A stretch of DNA of 64,000 nt from Acidaminococcus fermentans DSM 20731 (GTDB lineage Bacteria; Bacillota; Negativicutes; Acidaminococcales; Acidaminococcaceae). Where the stretch lies: positions 372,001-436,000 of the forward strand of contig NC_013740.1 of the NCBI RefSeq assembly GCF_000025305.1. Direction: 5' to 3'. Below, piece by piece: positions 13,205 to 20,441 of this stretch; positions within the stretch are counted from its first letter, which is position 1, and each line of letters begins with the position of its first letter. Both the position numbers and the translations under genes were made by a program. The notes under the pieces are model-generated. The model saw only the letters and a program-made list of their open reading frames with translations. It had not been told where the DNA came from and did not search any database.

Positions 13205-13433
13205 AGTGAGTCGCCGATTGTTTGCAAGCGGAAGCGTAGCAAAGAATCGTGCCAGCGAACTTACTCAGAAGGATGCGACGAAAAGGAGCATCCGTGAGTA
13301 TCCTCTACCGCGAAGCGGCTGAGGTATACGAAATAAGAGAGTAAGTGAGCGAAAGAAGCTCGTAACGTTACGTCCGAAAGAACGTATATGTCTCTTCATG
13401 AAGTTTTGAGGGCTCATGCCTTCAGTAACATAA

Positions 13434-13550
13434 TCCGGTGGCGATAGCTAAGGGGATCCACCTGTTCCCATGCCGAACACAGCAGTTAAGCCCTTATACG
13501 CCGAAAGTACTCGACTGGAAACGGTCCGGGAGGATAGGGAGCTGCCGGTT
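13434..13550 (+). rRNA. rrf: 5S ribosomal RNA
   Basis: 117 nt. The terminal helix TCCGGTGGC/GCTGCCGGT closes the molecule, and the conserved CCTGTTCCCATGCCGAACAC and AGTTAAGC are present. It lies about 230 bases after the 23S with no tRNA between, and the rrn terminator follows four bases later. Confidence 0.95.
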
Positions 13551-13553
13551 AAG

Positions 13554-13588
13554 AAAATTCCGCATCTGATGGATGCGGAATTTTTTTT
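13554..13588 (+). terminator. rrn operon terminator
   Basis: 13-bp stem AAAATTCCGCATC (13554-13566) with 13572-13584, then a run of T to 13588. Confidence 0.93.
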
Positions 13589-13610
13589 GTCAACGGTCAG
13601 CTGTCACTCG
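13583..13610 (-). repeat. Heptad array 1 (four 7-bp units)
   Basis: Read on the minus strand: CGAGTGA, CAGCTGA, CCGTTGA, then CAAAAAA, running straight into the rrn terminator hairpin. Three of four units fit CNNNNGA. It is the mirror image of array 2 across the BIME-like repeat. Confidence 0.7.
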
Positions 13611-13614
13611 GACC

Positions 13615-13699
13615 CGTAGGGGCTGCACGCCGGGCAGCCCGTCTGGATGCCGGTTGCCGGTGCACAGGGCGGGACGCCGGGCTTGCGCCCCCTACGGTT
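13615..13699. repeat. BIME-like palindromic repeat, copy 1
   Basis: An inverted pair: the plus strand starts CGTAGGGGCTGCACGCCGGG and the minus strand, from 13699, starts CCGTAGGGGGCGCAAGCCC. Both arms begin with GTAGGGG and then form a GC-rich hairpin, the layout of REP/BIME repeats. A second copy is at 44301-44384. Confidence 0.75.
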
Positions 13700-13711
13700 T
13701 CTACTGTTTCA

Positions 13712-13735
13712 AAATCAATTTGCAAAAATTGATTT
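13712..13735. repeat. AT palindrome, copy 1
   Basis: AAATCAATTT-GCAAA-AATTGATTT, followed by a heptad array. The same palindrome followed by a heptad array is found at 38598-38620. Confidence 0.7.
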
Positions 13736-13742
13736 CTAGCGG

Positions 13743-13770
13743 CTGTTGACAGCTGACGACTGACCGCTGA
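13743..13770 (+). repeat. Heptad array 2 (four 7-bp units)
   Basis: CTGTTGA, CAGCTGA, CGACTGA, CCGCTGA; all four fit CNNNNGA. It is preceded by GCGG and followed four bases later by the 17-bp hairpin at 13774-13810. Confidence 0.8.
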
Positions 13771-13773
13771 CCG

Positions 13774-13810
13774 AACGAGGGTGTTGCACCGTCGGTGCAA
13801 CACCCTCGTT
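13774..13810. terminator. 17-bp perfect hairpin abutting the arsenite transporter stop
   Basis: Arms AACGAGGGTGTTGCACC and its exact complement with a GTC loop. On the plus strand CTTTATTT follows. On the minus strand, where the transporter ends at 13813, there is no U-run, so it may act only as a stabilising or convergent terminator. Confidence 0.6.
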
Positions 13811-13812
13811 CT

Positions 13813-14838
13813 TTATTTGTTGGCTATTTTCACCAAACTCAGCATTACCGGCACTTCTGTCAGCACACCTACCGTGGTGGCCAGGGCGGCGGGACTGGTG
13901 ACGCCGAACAGGGCGATGGCTACGGCTACAGCCAGTTCGAAGAAGTTGGAGGCTCCGATCATCCCGGCCGGGGCTGCGATGTTGTGGGGCAGATGGAGCA
14001 GGTTGCTGGCCTCGTAGGCGATGGCAAAGATCAGATAGGTCTGGAGCACCAGGGGAATGGCGATCAGGAGGATATGGAAGGGATTGGACAGGATTACCTG
14101 GGCCTGGGAGCTGAAGATGATCACCAGGGTCAGCAGCAGCCCCCAGGTGGTCGCCTGGTCGAATTTGTGGATGAACACCTGATTGAAATACGCTTCGCCT
14201 TTCTGCCGGATCACTGTCATCCGGGTCAGGATCCCGCCTGCCAGGGGAATCACCACAAACAGGAAAATGCTCAGGAACAGGACGCTGTAGGGGACGGTTA
14301 CGTGGGATACACCCAGGAGAAATTTTACAATGGGGACAAAGGCCGCCAGGATGATCAGATCATTGGTGGCCACCTGGACCACCGTATAGGCCGGATCCCC
14401 TTTGGTCAGGGTACTCCACACAAAGACCATGGCGGTGCAGGGGGCAGCGCCCAGGACAACGGCTCCTGCCAGGTACTGGGTGGCCAGATCCTGAGGAATG
14501 AAGGCCTGGAAAACATGGAAAAAGAAGAAGGCCGCCAGGGCGTACATGGTGAAGGGTTTGATCAGCCAGTTGGTGATCCAGGTGACAAAGAGCCCTTTCG
14601 GGTGTCGGCCCACTTCCCGGATGCTCTGGAAATCCACCTTCATCATCATGGGATAGATCATGATCCAGATCAGGATGGCAATGGGGATGGAGATCCCGTC
14701 AATCTGGAGCCGGTCCAGGAAACGGGGAACAGCGGGCAGGAAATGGCCCACCAGCACACCGGCCACCATACAGAGAAAGACCCAAAGAGAAAGATACCGC
14801 TGGAACGGGCTGATGCCCGAGTTTTTTTCTGATGACAT
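13813..14838 (-). CDS. acr3: Arsenite efflux transporter, ACR3 family
   Basis: 341 residues with about ten membrane helices. The ACR3 hallmark segment GAAPCTAMVFVWS carries the essential membrane Cys (about residue 128). GASNFFELAVAVAIALFG and TEVPVMLSLV near the end are also characteristic. It expels arsenite (and in some members antimonite) from the cytoplasm using the proton-motive force. It lies 68 bases downstream of arsR on the same strand, separated by a copy of the ArsR operator, so it may be transcribed both with arsR and from its own site. No arsenate reductase gene is nearby. Confidence 0.93.
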   Translation of the reverse strand: MSSEKNSGISPFQRYLSLWVFLCMVAGVLVGHFLPAVPRFLDRLQIDGISIPIAILIWIMIYPMMMKVDFQSIREVGRHPKGLFVTWITNWLIKPFTMYALAAFFFFHVFQAFIPQDLATQYLAGAVVLGAAPCTAMVFVWSTLTKGDPAYTVVQVATNDLIILAAFVPIVKFLLGVSHVTVPYSVLFLSIFLFVVIPLAGGILTRMTVIRQKGEAYFNQVFIHKFDQATTWGLLLTLVIIFSSQAQVILSNPFHILLIAIPLVLQTYLIFAIAYEASNLLHLPHNIAAPAGMIGASNFFELAVAVAIALFGVTSPAALATTVGVLTEVPVMLSLVKIANK

Positions 14839-14870
14839 AGAATCGACTCCTTATAACTTATTAAATTTAT

Positions 14871-14890
14871 AGATTTAAATTCATCAATAT
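14871..14890 (+). promoter_or_regulatory. Second ArsR operator copy, between arsR and acr3
   Basis: AGATTTAAATTCATCAATAT, 19 of 20 bases identical to the operator upstream of arsR read on the other strand. Confidence 0.6.
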
Positions 14891-14906
14891 ATCAAGGTAA
14901 AAATAA

Positions 14907-15227
14907 TCACCGGCAGCGGGAGCACTGGCAGTCATCAGGCTCTGCGGCAGTCTTTTCCTGGAACAGCTCCTGGAGCAGGGCCTCCAGTTCTCCGGCAGCC
15001 TGATGGTTCAGGGTATAGTAGACCCATTTGCCTTCTTTCCGGCCGGTGACAAAGCCTGCGTCGCACAGGATCTTCATATGATGGGAAAGGGTGGGCTGGG
15101 ACAGATGGAGGTTTTCCAGCAGCACACAGGCGCACCGTTCACCCCGCTGGAGCAGTTCCAGGATGTGGAGCCGGTTTTCATCGGCTAAAGCCTTGAACAG
15201 GCGGGCCGTTCCCCCCAGATTTTTCAT
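14907..15227 (-). CDS. arsR: ArsR-family arsenite-responsive repressor
   Basis: 106 residues from the ATG at 15227, which has AAGGAGG seven bases upstream; a longer open frame upstream is not coding. Winged-helix fold with the recognition region LSQPTLSHHMKIL. The metal-site helix carries ERCACVLLENL (Cys32 and Cys34), and a second cysteine cluster CQCSRC ends the protein, a plausible arsenite sensor. It represses its own operon and dissociates when arsenite binds. The promoter and a 20-bp operator lie just upstream. Confidence 0.92.
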   Translation of the reverse strand: MKNLGGTARLFKALADENRLHILELLQRGERCACVLLENLHLSQPTLSHHMKILCDAGFVTGRKEGKWVYYTLNHQAAGELEALLQELFQEKTAAEPDDCQCSRCR

Positions 15228-15243
15228 AACCCAGCCTCCTTTC

Positions 15244-15263
15244 ATATTGATCAATTTAAATCT
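15244..15263 (-). promoter_or_regulatory. ArsR operator upstream of arsR
   Basis: AGATTTAAATTGATCAATAT on the minus strand, between the -10 box and the arsR start. It matches the intergenic copy at 14871-14890 at 19 of 20 positions. Confidence 0.65.
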
Positions 15264-15272
15264 GTTAGCTGC

Positions 15273-15301
15273 AGTATAGGATGTTTTTCGGCGGGTGTCA
15301 A
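15273..15301 (-). promoter_or_regulatory. arsR promoter
   Basis: On the minus strand TTGACA (15301-15296), 17-base spacer, TATACT (15278-15273). Confidence 0.85.
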
Positions 15302-15371
15302 GGTTGCTTTTTTGTTTTTTCTCCCGGTATACTGTTTCCGTATGAAAAATAATGACCATAAAGTATTTGTA

Positions 15372-15400
15372 TTGGACTGCGGAATCTTTTATGCTATAAA
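15372..15400 (+). promoter_or_regulatory. Promoter of the metallophosphoesterase gene
   Basis: TTGGAC (15372-15377), 17-base spacer, TATAAA (15395-15400), with an extended -10 TGC directly upstream. Confidence 0.75.
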
Positions 15401-15435
15401 CAGACAAGTACAGAACAAAAGGAGTGAACAATAGG

Positions 15436-16773
15436 GTGAAAAGGAACGTTTCCATAAAAAATAGCCGGATCCTGGTGGGGATCCTGGTACTGCTGGGCGC
15501 TGTGCTGGCAGGGACCTGGCGGTTTTCCCCCTGGTTCCGTACCTGGGCCATGGGCAAGGCGGAACAGGCCCGGGGCGCAGCCATCCATTATGATCTGCTG
15601 GATGAAGTGGAAGCCCGGAACATCCGGCAGGTGATGACAGCGGATCCTGCCCACAGCCGGGTGATCATGTGGCAGTCGGACTATGCCGTGAAGGAACCGG
15701 TACTGGAATACCGGATGGAAGGAAAAGAAAACGGGGAAACGGTGCCGGTGCAGGCGGAAAAATTCACGGATGGGGGAAAGAACACCTGGATCTACCGGGC
15801 CCGGATCAGCGGCCTGGAACCAGGACAAACCTATGGATATCGGATCCGGGACGGAAAGAAGGCCACAGCATGGATGTCCCTGAAGGCTTTTGCCGGGAAT
15901 ACGTTCAAAGCCCTGGTCTTTCCCGATTCCCAGTCGGCGGACTATTCCGCCTGGAAGGCTACGGCCCAGCCGGCCTGGCAGCGGAACCAAGATGCCCAGT
16001 TCTTTGTGAACATGGGGGATCAGGTGGATAACGGCCAGGATGCCAGCCAGTGGAATGCCTGGTTCGATGTGGTGGAACCCATGGCTGAGAAGATCCCCAT
16101 GGCCACGACGGTAGGCAACCATGAGACCTATGACCTGAACTGGAAGGTCCGCCGCCCGGAAGCCTATATGAAACTGTTCAATCTGCCGCAAAACGGCTAT
16201 GCCCAGTATCCCAACCGGTTCTATTCCTTTACGGTGGGGGATGTGCATTTCGTTGTGCTGGATACGGTGTTTTCCGAAATGAAGGACCTGGAGCCCAACC
16301 TGGAACAGGACGAAATCCAGTGGTTCCGGAAGGACATGGAACAGAACCGGCAGAAATGGAATATTGTGGTGATGCACAAGGATCCTCTCCGGTATGCCTT
16401 CAATCCGGCTACGGGCCGTACAGGTCGTGATGAGGGCATCGAACAGGAAGGGAAGGTCTGGATGCCGCTCTTTGATGAATACGGCATCGACCTGGTGCTC
16501 AGCGCCCATCTCCACACCTACCGGAACCGGGGCCATATCCGGGATTTCCGCCACAATCCCGACGGGCCTCTGTACATCCTCACCGGGGTGGCCGGCGATG
16601 TGCGCTATCCCGGCCTGTGGAAGCAGCATCCTCTGGATGAATACGTGGCGCCCCAGCCGGAAACAGACAACTATCTGGTCATGACTAAGACGGATGATGA
16701 GCTGCAGCTCCAGGCCTTCCTGCCCGATGGAACCCTGCTGGACACGGCCACCATGGAAAAAAAGGCCCAGTGA
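15436..16773 (+). CDS. Membrane-anchored metallophosphoesterase with fibronectin-like N-domain
   Basis: 445 residues from GTG 15436; an in-frame GTG at 15424 sits on the Shine-Dalgarno itself and is less likely. One N-terminal membrane segment (ILVGILVLLGAVLAGTW) is followed by a beta-sandwich like the N-terminal domain of purple acid phosphatases (SGLEPGQTYGYRI), then the calcineurin-like catalytic domain: PDSQ, NMGDQVDNG, VGNHETYD, VVMHKDP and SAHLHTY, in the expected order of metal ligands. The enzyme probably acts outside the cytoplasmic membrane on a phosphoester. The substrate is not predictable. Monocistronic start with its own promoter. Confidence 0.85.
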   Translation: MKRNVSIKNSRILVGILVLLGAVLAGTWRFSPWFRTWAMGKAEQARGAAIHYDLLDEVEARNIRQVMTADPAHSRVIMWQSDYAVKEPVLEYRMEGKENGETVPVQAEKFTDGGKNTWIYRARISGLEPGQTYGYRIRDGKKATAWMSLKAFAGNTFKALVFPDSQSADYSAWKATAQPAWQRNQDAQFFVNMGDQVDNGQDASQWNAWFDVVEPMAEKIPMATTVGNHETYDLNWKVRRPEAYMKLFNLPQNGYAQYPNRFYSFTVGDVHFVVLDTVFSEMKDLEPNLEQDEIQWFRKDMEQNRQKWNIVVMHKDPLRYAFNPATGRTGRDEGIEQEGKVWMPLFDEYGIDLVLSAHLHTYRNRGHIRDFRHNPDGPLYILTGVAGDVRYPGLWKQHPLDEYVAPQPETDNYLVMTKTDDELQLQAFLPDGTLLDTATMEKKAQ

Positions 16774-16800
16774 ACGGAACGTGTGAAAGGAGAAATCCGG

Positions 16801-17121
16801 ATGATCCATTTTGACGGGAAAACCTATGACTGTCCTTTTGATTGTTTCCTTGCCGTCCTGAAAGGGAAATGGCGGACGGATCTGCTGCTGGCTCTTTCTG
16901 CCCATCCCTGCCATTTCCGGGAACTCCAGCGGACCCTTCCCGGAATCAGCGCCAAGGTCCTGACGGAGAACCTGCGGATTCTGGAGCGGAACCATCTGAT
17001 GGAGCGGAGAGAACAGGATGTTCCTTCCGGAATGGTGGAATACCGTCTTTCGCCAGAAGGAAAACAGCTTGTCCAGGTCATGGAGCAGATCAATCAGTGG
17101 GTGGAACGCTGTTTGGGATGA
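16801..17121 (+). CDS. HxlR-family winged-helix transcriptional regulator
   Basis: 106 residues from ATG 16801, with AAAGGAG nine bases upstream (a GTG at 16783 is less likely). The N-terminal CPFDCFLAVLKGKWRTDLLLAL and the HFRELQRTLPGISAKVLTENLRIL helix-turn-helix are typical of HxlR/YodB proteins, and the N-terminal Cys suggests redox or electrophile sensing as in YodB/HypR. It is followed by a strong bidirectional terminator and a convergent gene. Targets are unknown; the secreted protein next door is a candidate only by proximity. Confidence 0.88.
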   Translation: MIHFDGKTYDCPFDCFLAVLKGKWRTDLLLALSAHPCHFRELQRTLPGISAKVLTENLRILERNHLMERREQDVPSGMVEYRLSPEGKQLVQVMEQINQWVERCLG

Positions 17122-17160
17122 AAAGAGGGGGCTGTTGCATGAGCAACAGCCCCCTCTTTT
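17121..17160. terminator. Bidirectional terminator, 18-bp stem
   Basis: Arms 17121-17138 and 17143-17160 are exact complements (AAAAGAGGGGGCTGTTGC) with loop ATGA. It serves the HxlR gene and the convergent gene ending at 17161. Confidence 0.92.
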
Positions 17161-17622
17161 TTAAAACATGGTATTGTTGTTTTCTGTTTTTTCCGGGATA
17201 TCCTGGATCACATCCCAGTGTTCCACGATTTTGCCCTTTTTGATCCGGAAAATGTCCACGGCCGCCTGGCCACGGTCCTGAGCGTTCAGTTTGATATGGT
17301 TGTGGATGAATACCAAGTCCCCATCTGCACCCATGTGCTTGATTTCTGCGGTGCTTTCCGGGAATTCCTTCAGGAATCCGGTGATCCCGTCCTTAAAGGC
17401 CTGTTTCCCGTCGTTGAAACCAGGGTTGTGCTGGATATAGTGATCGTCCGTCAGTTGGTCAATGACTTCCGGATGGTGTTCATTGAAGATCTGGTTCCAG
17501 AAATAGGCAGCCAGTTCTTTGTTGTTCTTGAAATGGGGAGCTGCGCCAGCAACACCCGGCAGCATCCCGCACAGCAGCAGTCCCAGGGACAGGGTGAGTA
17601 ATTTTTTCTTCAGCATAGTCAT
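17161..17622 (-). CDS. Secreted SnoaL/NTF2-like protein
   Basis: 153 residues. A signal peptide (MTMLKKKLLTLSLGLLLCGMLPGVAGA) is followed by a SnoaL-type fold: YFWNQIFNEHHPEVIDQLTDDHYIQHNPGFNDGKQAF, then a beta-strand series VFIHNHIKL and FRIKKGKIVEHWDVIQ. That last motif is the family hallmark ('iveHWDv.Q'). Cytoplasmic relatives are aldol condensation cyclases or proteins of unknown role; an exported form is less usual. AAGGAGG lies four bases before the first ATG and ten before the second (17616), so the start is ambiguous by two codons. Confidence 0.8.
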   Translation of the reverse strand: MTMLKKKLLTLSLGLLLCGMLPGVAGAAPHFKNNKELAAYFWNQIFNEHHPEVIDQLTDDHYIQHNPGFNDGKQAFKDGITGFLKEFPESTAEIKHMGADGDLVFIHNHIKLNAQDRGQAAVDIFRIKKGKIVEHWDVIQDIPEKTENNNTMF

Positions 17623-17720
17623 ACAGCCTCCTTTGTTTTGGTTAGCTTACCATAACTTCTGCAAAAATAAAAGAAGGCACTTTCAGGTAACTCCCTACCC
17701 GTGCAGGTATGGGGCTTTCA

Positions 17721-17729
17721 TGATATAAT
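17721..17729 (+). promoter_or_regulatory. Extended -10 promoter element of dapF
   Basis: TGATATAAT (TGn plus TATAAT at 17724-17729), 34 bases before the dapF ATG. No clear -35. Confidence 0.6.
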
Positions 17730-17762
17730 GAAGATTCAATAGAAGATAAGGGGGAAAACTCC

Positions 17763-18653
17763 ATGAAAATGAAATTCACCAAAATGCATGGCTGCGGCAA
17801 CGATTACGTCTATGTGGACTGTATGGACCGGATGCTGCCCAATCCGGGAAAAATCTCTGAATTCGTCAGCCGCCGTCGTTTTGGCATCGGGTCTGACGGA
17901 CTCATCTGCATCTGCCCGTCGGACAAGGCGGACTTCCGGATGCGGATGTTCAATGCGGATGCTTCGGAAGGGAAAATGTGCGGGAACGGATCCCGGTGCA
18001 TTGCCAAATATGTCTATGACAAGGGACTGACCCGGAAGGACACCATCACCCTGGAAACCCTGGGGGGCATCAAGACCATCCATATGACAGTGGAACAGGG
18101 AAAAGTGGTGCTGGCGGAAGTGGACATGGGACAGGCGGTTGTCCGGACAGCGGATGTACCCATGGACTGGCCGGAAGAAACCTGTGTGGACCAGCCGGTG
18201 GTTTTTGCCGGACCGGACGGGAAAGGATTCACGGTCCGGGGGACGGCGGTCTCCATGGGCAATCCCCACTTTGTCACCTTTGTGGAAGACGTGGAAACGG
18301 CGCCGGTGGAAGCTGTGGGCCGGATTATTGAAACCTCTCCGGTATTTCCGGAACGGACCAATGTGGAATTTGTCCAGATCGTGGATGAAAACCATGTAAA
18401 GTTCCGGGTCTGGGAGCGGGGCAGCGGAGAAACCTGGGCCTGCGGCACCGGGGCCTGCGCTGTGGGGTATACCTGCGTGACCCTGGGCAAAGCCGGGAAA
18501 CGGGGGGAATTCCTGAAGGTGGAAGCCAAGGGCGGCATGCTCCAGGTCCGTACGGGAGAAGGGGATGCCATGACCCTGAAGGGACCGGCCACCACGGTTT
18601 ATGAAGGGGAAATCGAACTTCCGGAAGAACTTTTGGAAGAAAGTTTGAAATAA
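17763..18653 (+). CDS. dapF: Diaminopimelate epimerase
   Basis: 296 residues. Cofactor-independent racemase converting LL- to meso-diaminopimelate for lysine and peptidoglycan synthesis. Both catalytic cysteines are in context: CGNGSRC (Cys73) and WACGTGACAVG (Cys227). The N-terminal MHGCGNDYVYVD is typical. Two pseudo-symmetric domains of normal length. It is followed 83 bases later by dapL, which supplies its substrate. Confidence 0.97.
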   Translation: MKMKFTKMHGCGNDYVYVDCMDRMLPNPGKISEFVSRRRFGIGSDGLICICPSDKADFRMRMFNADASEGKMCGNGSRCIAKYVYDKGLTRKDTITLETLGGIKTIHMTVEQGKVVLAEVDMGQAVVRTADVPMDWPEETCVDQPVVFAGPDGKGFTVRGTAVSMGNPHFVTFVEDVETAPVEAVGRIIETSPVFPERTNVEFVQIVDENHVKFRVWERGSGETWACGTGACAVGYTCVTLGKAGKRGEFLKVEAKGGMLQVRTGEGDAMTLKGPATTVYEGEIELPEELLEESLK

Positions 18654-18682
18654 TTGACATTCCTTCAGGGCTACTTTACAAT
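18654..18682 (+). promoter_or_regulatory. dapL promoter
   Basis: TTGACA (18654-18659), 17-base spacer, TACAAT (18677-18682). It starts one base after the dapF stop, so dapL can be expressed independently. Confidence 0.82.
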
Positions 18683-18735
18683 AAATAAAGGTTCCCCATC
18701 GGAATACATTGATTTGCATTAAAGGAGAGTACAAT

Positions 18736-19935
18736 ATGGCCTTAGTGAATGGAAATTTTGCCAAATTAAAGGAAAGCTATCTGTTTTCGGATATTGCTGC
18801 ACGGGTCAAGGCTTTTACGGAAGCCCATCCGGACAAAAAACTGATCAAAATGGGTATCGGGGATGTGACGCTGCCCCTGGCTCCTTCCGTTGTGGAAGCC
18901 ATGACCAAGGCGGTACAGGAAATGGGCCACAAGGAAACCTTCCGGGGTTACGGTCCGGAACAGGGATATGAATTCCTTCACGAAGCCATTGCCAAATACT
19001 ATGCCCGCCATGGGGTGGAACTGGAAACCAAGGAAATCTTCGTCAGCGACGGGGCCAAAAGCGACTGCGGGAACATTACCGACCTGTTCGATGACAGCAA
19101 TGTGATCCTGGTTCCGGATCCGGTTTACCCGGTGTATGTGGACACCAATGTGATGCGGGACCGGAAGATCCTGTACATGAACGGGACCCCGGAAAACGAT
19201 TTCCTGCCCATGCCGGATCCTGCGGTGAAGGCGGACATCATCTATCTGTGTTCCCCCAACAACCCCACCGGGGCAGCCTACAATAAGGAACAGCTGAAGG
19301 CCTGGGTGGACTATGCCCTGAAAAATGACGCCATCATCCTGTATGATGCCGCTTACGAAGCCTTCATCACCAATCCGGAAATGCCCCGGAGCATCTATAC
19401 CATCCCCGGCGCCAAGGACTGCGCCATCGAATTCTGCTCCTTCTCCAAGACCGCAGGATTCACCGGTACCCGCTGCGGCTATACTGTGGTGCCTCTCCAG
19501 CTGACCCGGAAATCTCCGGAAGGCAACGAAATGAGCCTGAACAAAATGTGGCTCCGCCGGCAGACCACCAAGTTCAACGGGGTGAACTACATTGTCCAGA
19601 GAGGGGCGGAAGCCGCCATGTCTCCCGTAGGCGAAAAGGAATGCGGCGACATGCTGGCCTACTATCGGGAAAATGCCCGGATGATGATGGAAACCTTCGA
19701 CAAGAAGGGCTACAAATACTACGGCGGTGTGTATTCTCCCTATGTGTGGGTGAAATGCCCCAACGGCATGGGCAGCTGGGAATACTTTGACCATCTGCTG
19801 AACGACCTGGCCATTGTGGGGACCCCCGGGGCCGGTTTCGGCACCATGGGCGAAGGATACCTGCGGCTCAGTGCGTTCGGGACCCATGAAGGCACCAAAG
19901 AAGCCATGGAACGGATCGAGAAAGACAATATCTGA
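18736..19935 (+). CDS. dapL: LL-diaminopimelate aminotransferase
   Basis: 399 residues from ATG 18736 with AAAGGAG upstream. A class I/II PLP aminotransferase that makes LL-diaminopimelate directly from tetrahydrodipicolinate and glutamate, bypassing DapD/C/E. CSPNNPTGAAY, DAAYEAFI and SFSKTAGFTGTRCG (PLP Lys238) are present, as is VPDPVYPVY near residue 130, which is characteristic of DapL. The dapF-dapL pairing supports this assignment over a general aspartate aminotransferase. Confidence 0.95.
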   Translation: MALVNGNFAKLKESYLFSDIAARVKAFTEAHPDKKLIKMGIGDVTLPLAPSVVEAMTKAVQEMGHKETFRGYGPEQGYEFLHEAIAKYYARHGVELETKEIFVSDGAKSDCGNITDLFDDSNVILVPDPVYPVYVDTNVMRDRKILYMNGTPENDFLPMPDPAVKADIIYLCSPNNPTGAAYNKEQLKAWVDYALKNDAIILYDAAYEAFITNPEMPRSIYTIPGAKDCAIEFCSFSKTAGFTGTRCGYTVVPLQLTRKSPEGNEMSLNKMWLRRQTTKFNGVNYIVQRGAEAAMSPVGEKECGDMLAYYRENARMMMETFDKKGYKYYGGVYSPYVWVKCPNGMGSWEYFDHLLNDLAIVGTPGAGFGTMGEGYLRLSAFGTHEGTKEAMERIEKDNI

Positions 19936-19958
19936 TATACGGAAAGGATGGATTAGAT

Positions 19959-20399
19959 ATGAAAAAAATCATCATGATGCTGACGGCCGTCCTGTCTCTG
20001 GGCATGGCCAGCCTGGGCTTTGCCAGCCCGGCCAGTGACCTGCTGGCCCAGGAAGAAACCACCACCACCAAGGTGATCAGCCTGATCCAGGGTAAAGGCC
20101 AGCTGGCGGAAGTGTCCACCGGTTTCTCTCCGGCCCTCCAGAAGAACTTCAACGCAGCGGCTCTGGCCAACATGAAAAAAGGCGTAACGGAACAGCTGGG
20201 GGGCATCAGCAACCTGAAGCTGGTCCGTCTGGACAAATTTGCGGATGCTGACCGTCTGATCTACATCGGGGATGCCAAAAAAGCCCCCAATGTGCAGATG
20301 ACCTTCGTATTCAGCGTCAAAGGCAAAAAAGCCGAACTCCAGGGTCTGAACCTGATCCCCGTGGAAGTGAAACAGGTAAAGAACAACCAGGCAAAATAA
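19959..20399 (+). CDS. Small secreted protein, DUF3887-like
   Basis: 146 residues with a clear signal peptide (MKKIIMMLTAVLSLGMASLGFA/S). The mature part has a helix-rich start, then FSPALQKNFNAAALANMKKGVTEQLGGISNLKLVRLDKF and a beta-rich end, a pattern like DUF3887 domains. It starts 23 bases after dapL and shares its terminator, so it may be co-transcribed, but no link to lysine synthesis is evident. Function unknown. Confidence 0.6.
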   Translation: MKKIIMMLTAVLSLGMASLGFASPASDLLAQEETTTTKVISLIQGKGQLAEVSTGFSPALQKNFNAAALANMKKGVTEQLGGISNLKLVRLDKFADADRLIYIGDAKKAPNVQMTFVFSVKGKKAELQGLNLIPVEVKQVKNNQAK

Positions 20400-20406
20400 A
20401 AACCAA

Positions 20407-20440
20407 GGGGCTGTTGCGTATGCAGCAGCCCCCTCTTTTT
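20407..20440. terminator. Terminator between convergent genes
   Basis: Stem GGGGCTGTTGC (20407-20417) with 20422-20432 (one G-U pair), followed by TCTTTTTTTT. The complementary A-rich side also gives a U-rich tail for potD on the minus strand. Confidence 0.85.
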
Positions 20441-20441
20441 T

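Noticed and set aside
13205-13433. tRNA gene between 23S and 5S
   Set aside because: No GTTCRANYC T-loop or acceptor-stem pairing; the region is explained by the 23S processing stem.
13583-13810. CRISPR array at the cluster of repeats behind the rrn operon
   Set aside because: Repeats are 7 bp and contiguous, without unique spacers of constant length, and no cas genes are present.
15228-15584. Longer N-terminus for ArsR (225 codons)
   Set aside because: The AAGGAGG site and the family alignment place the start at 15227; the extension would cross the operator and promoter.
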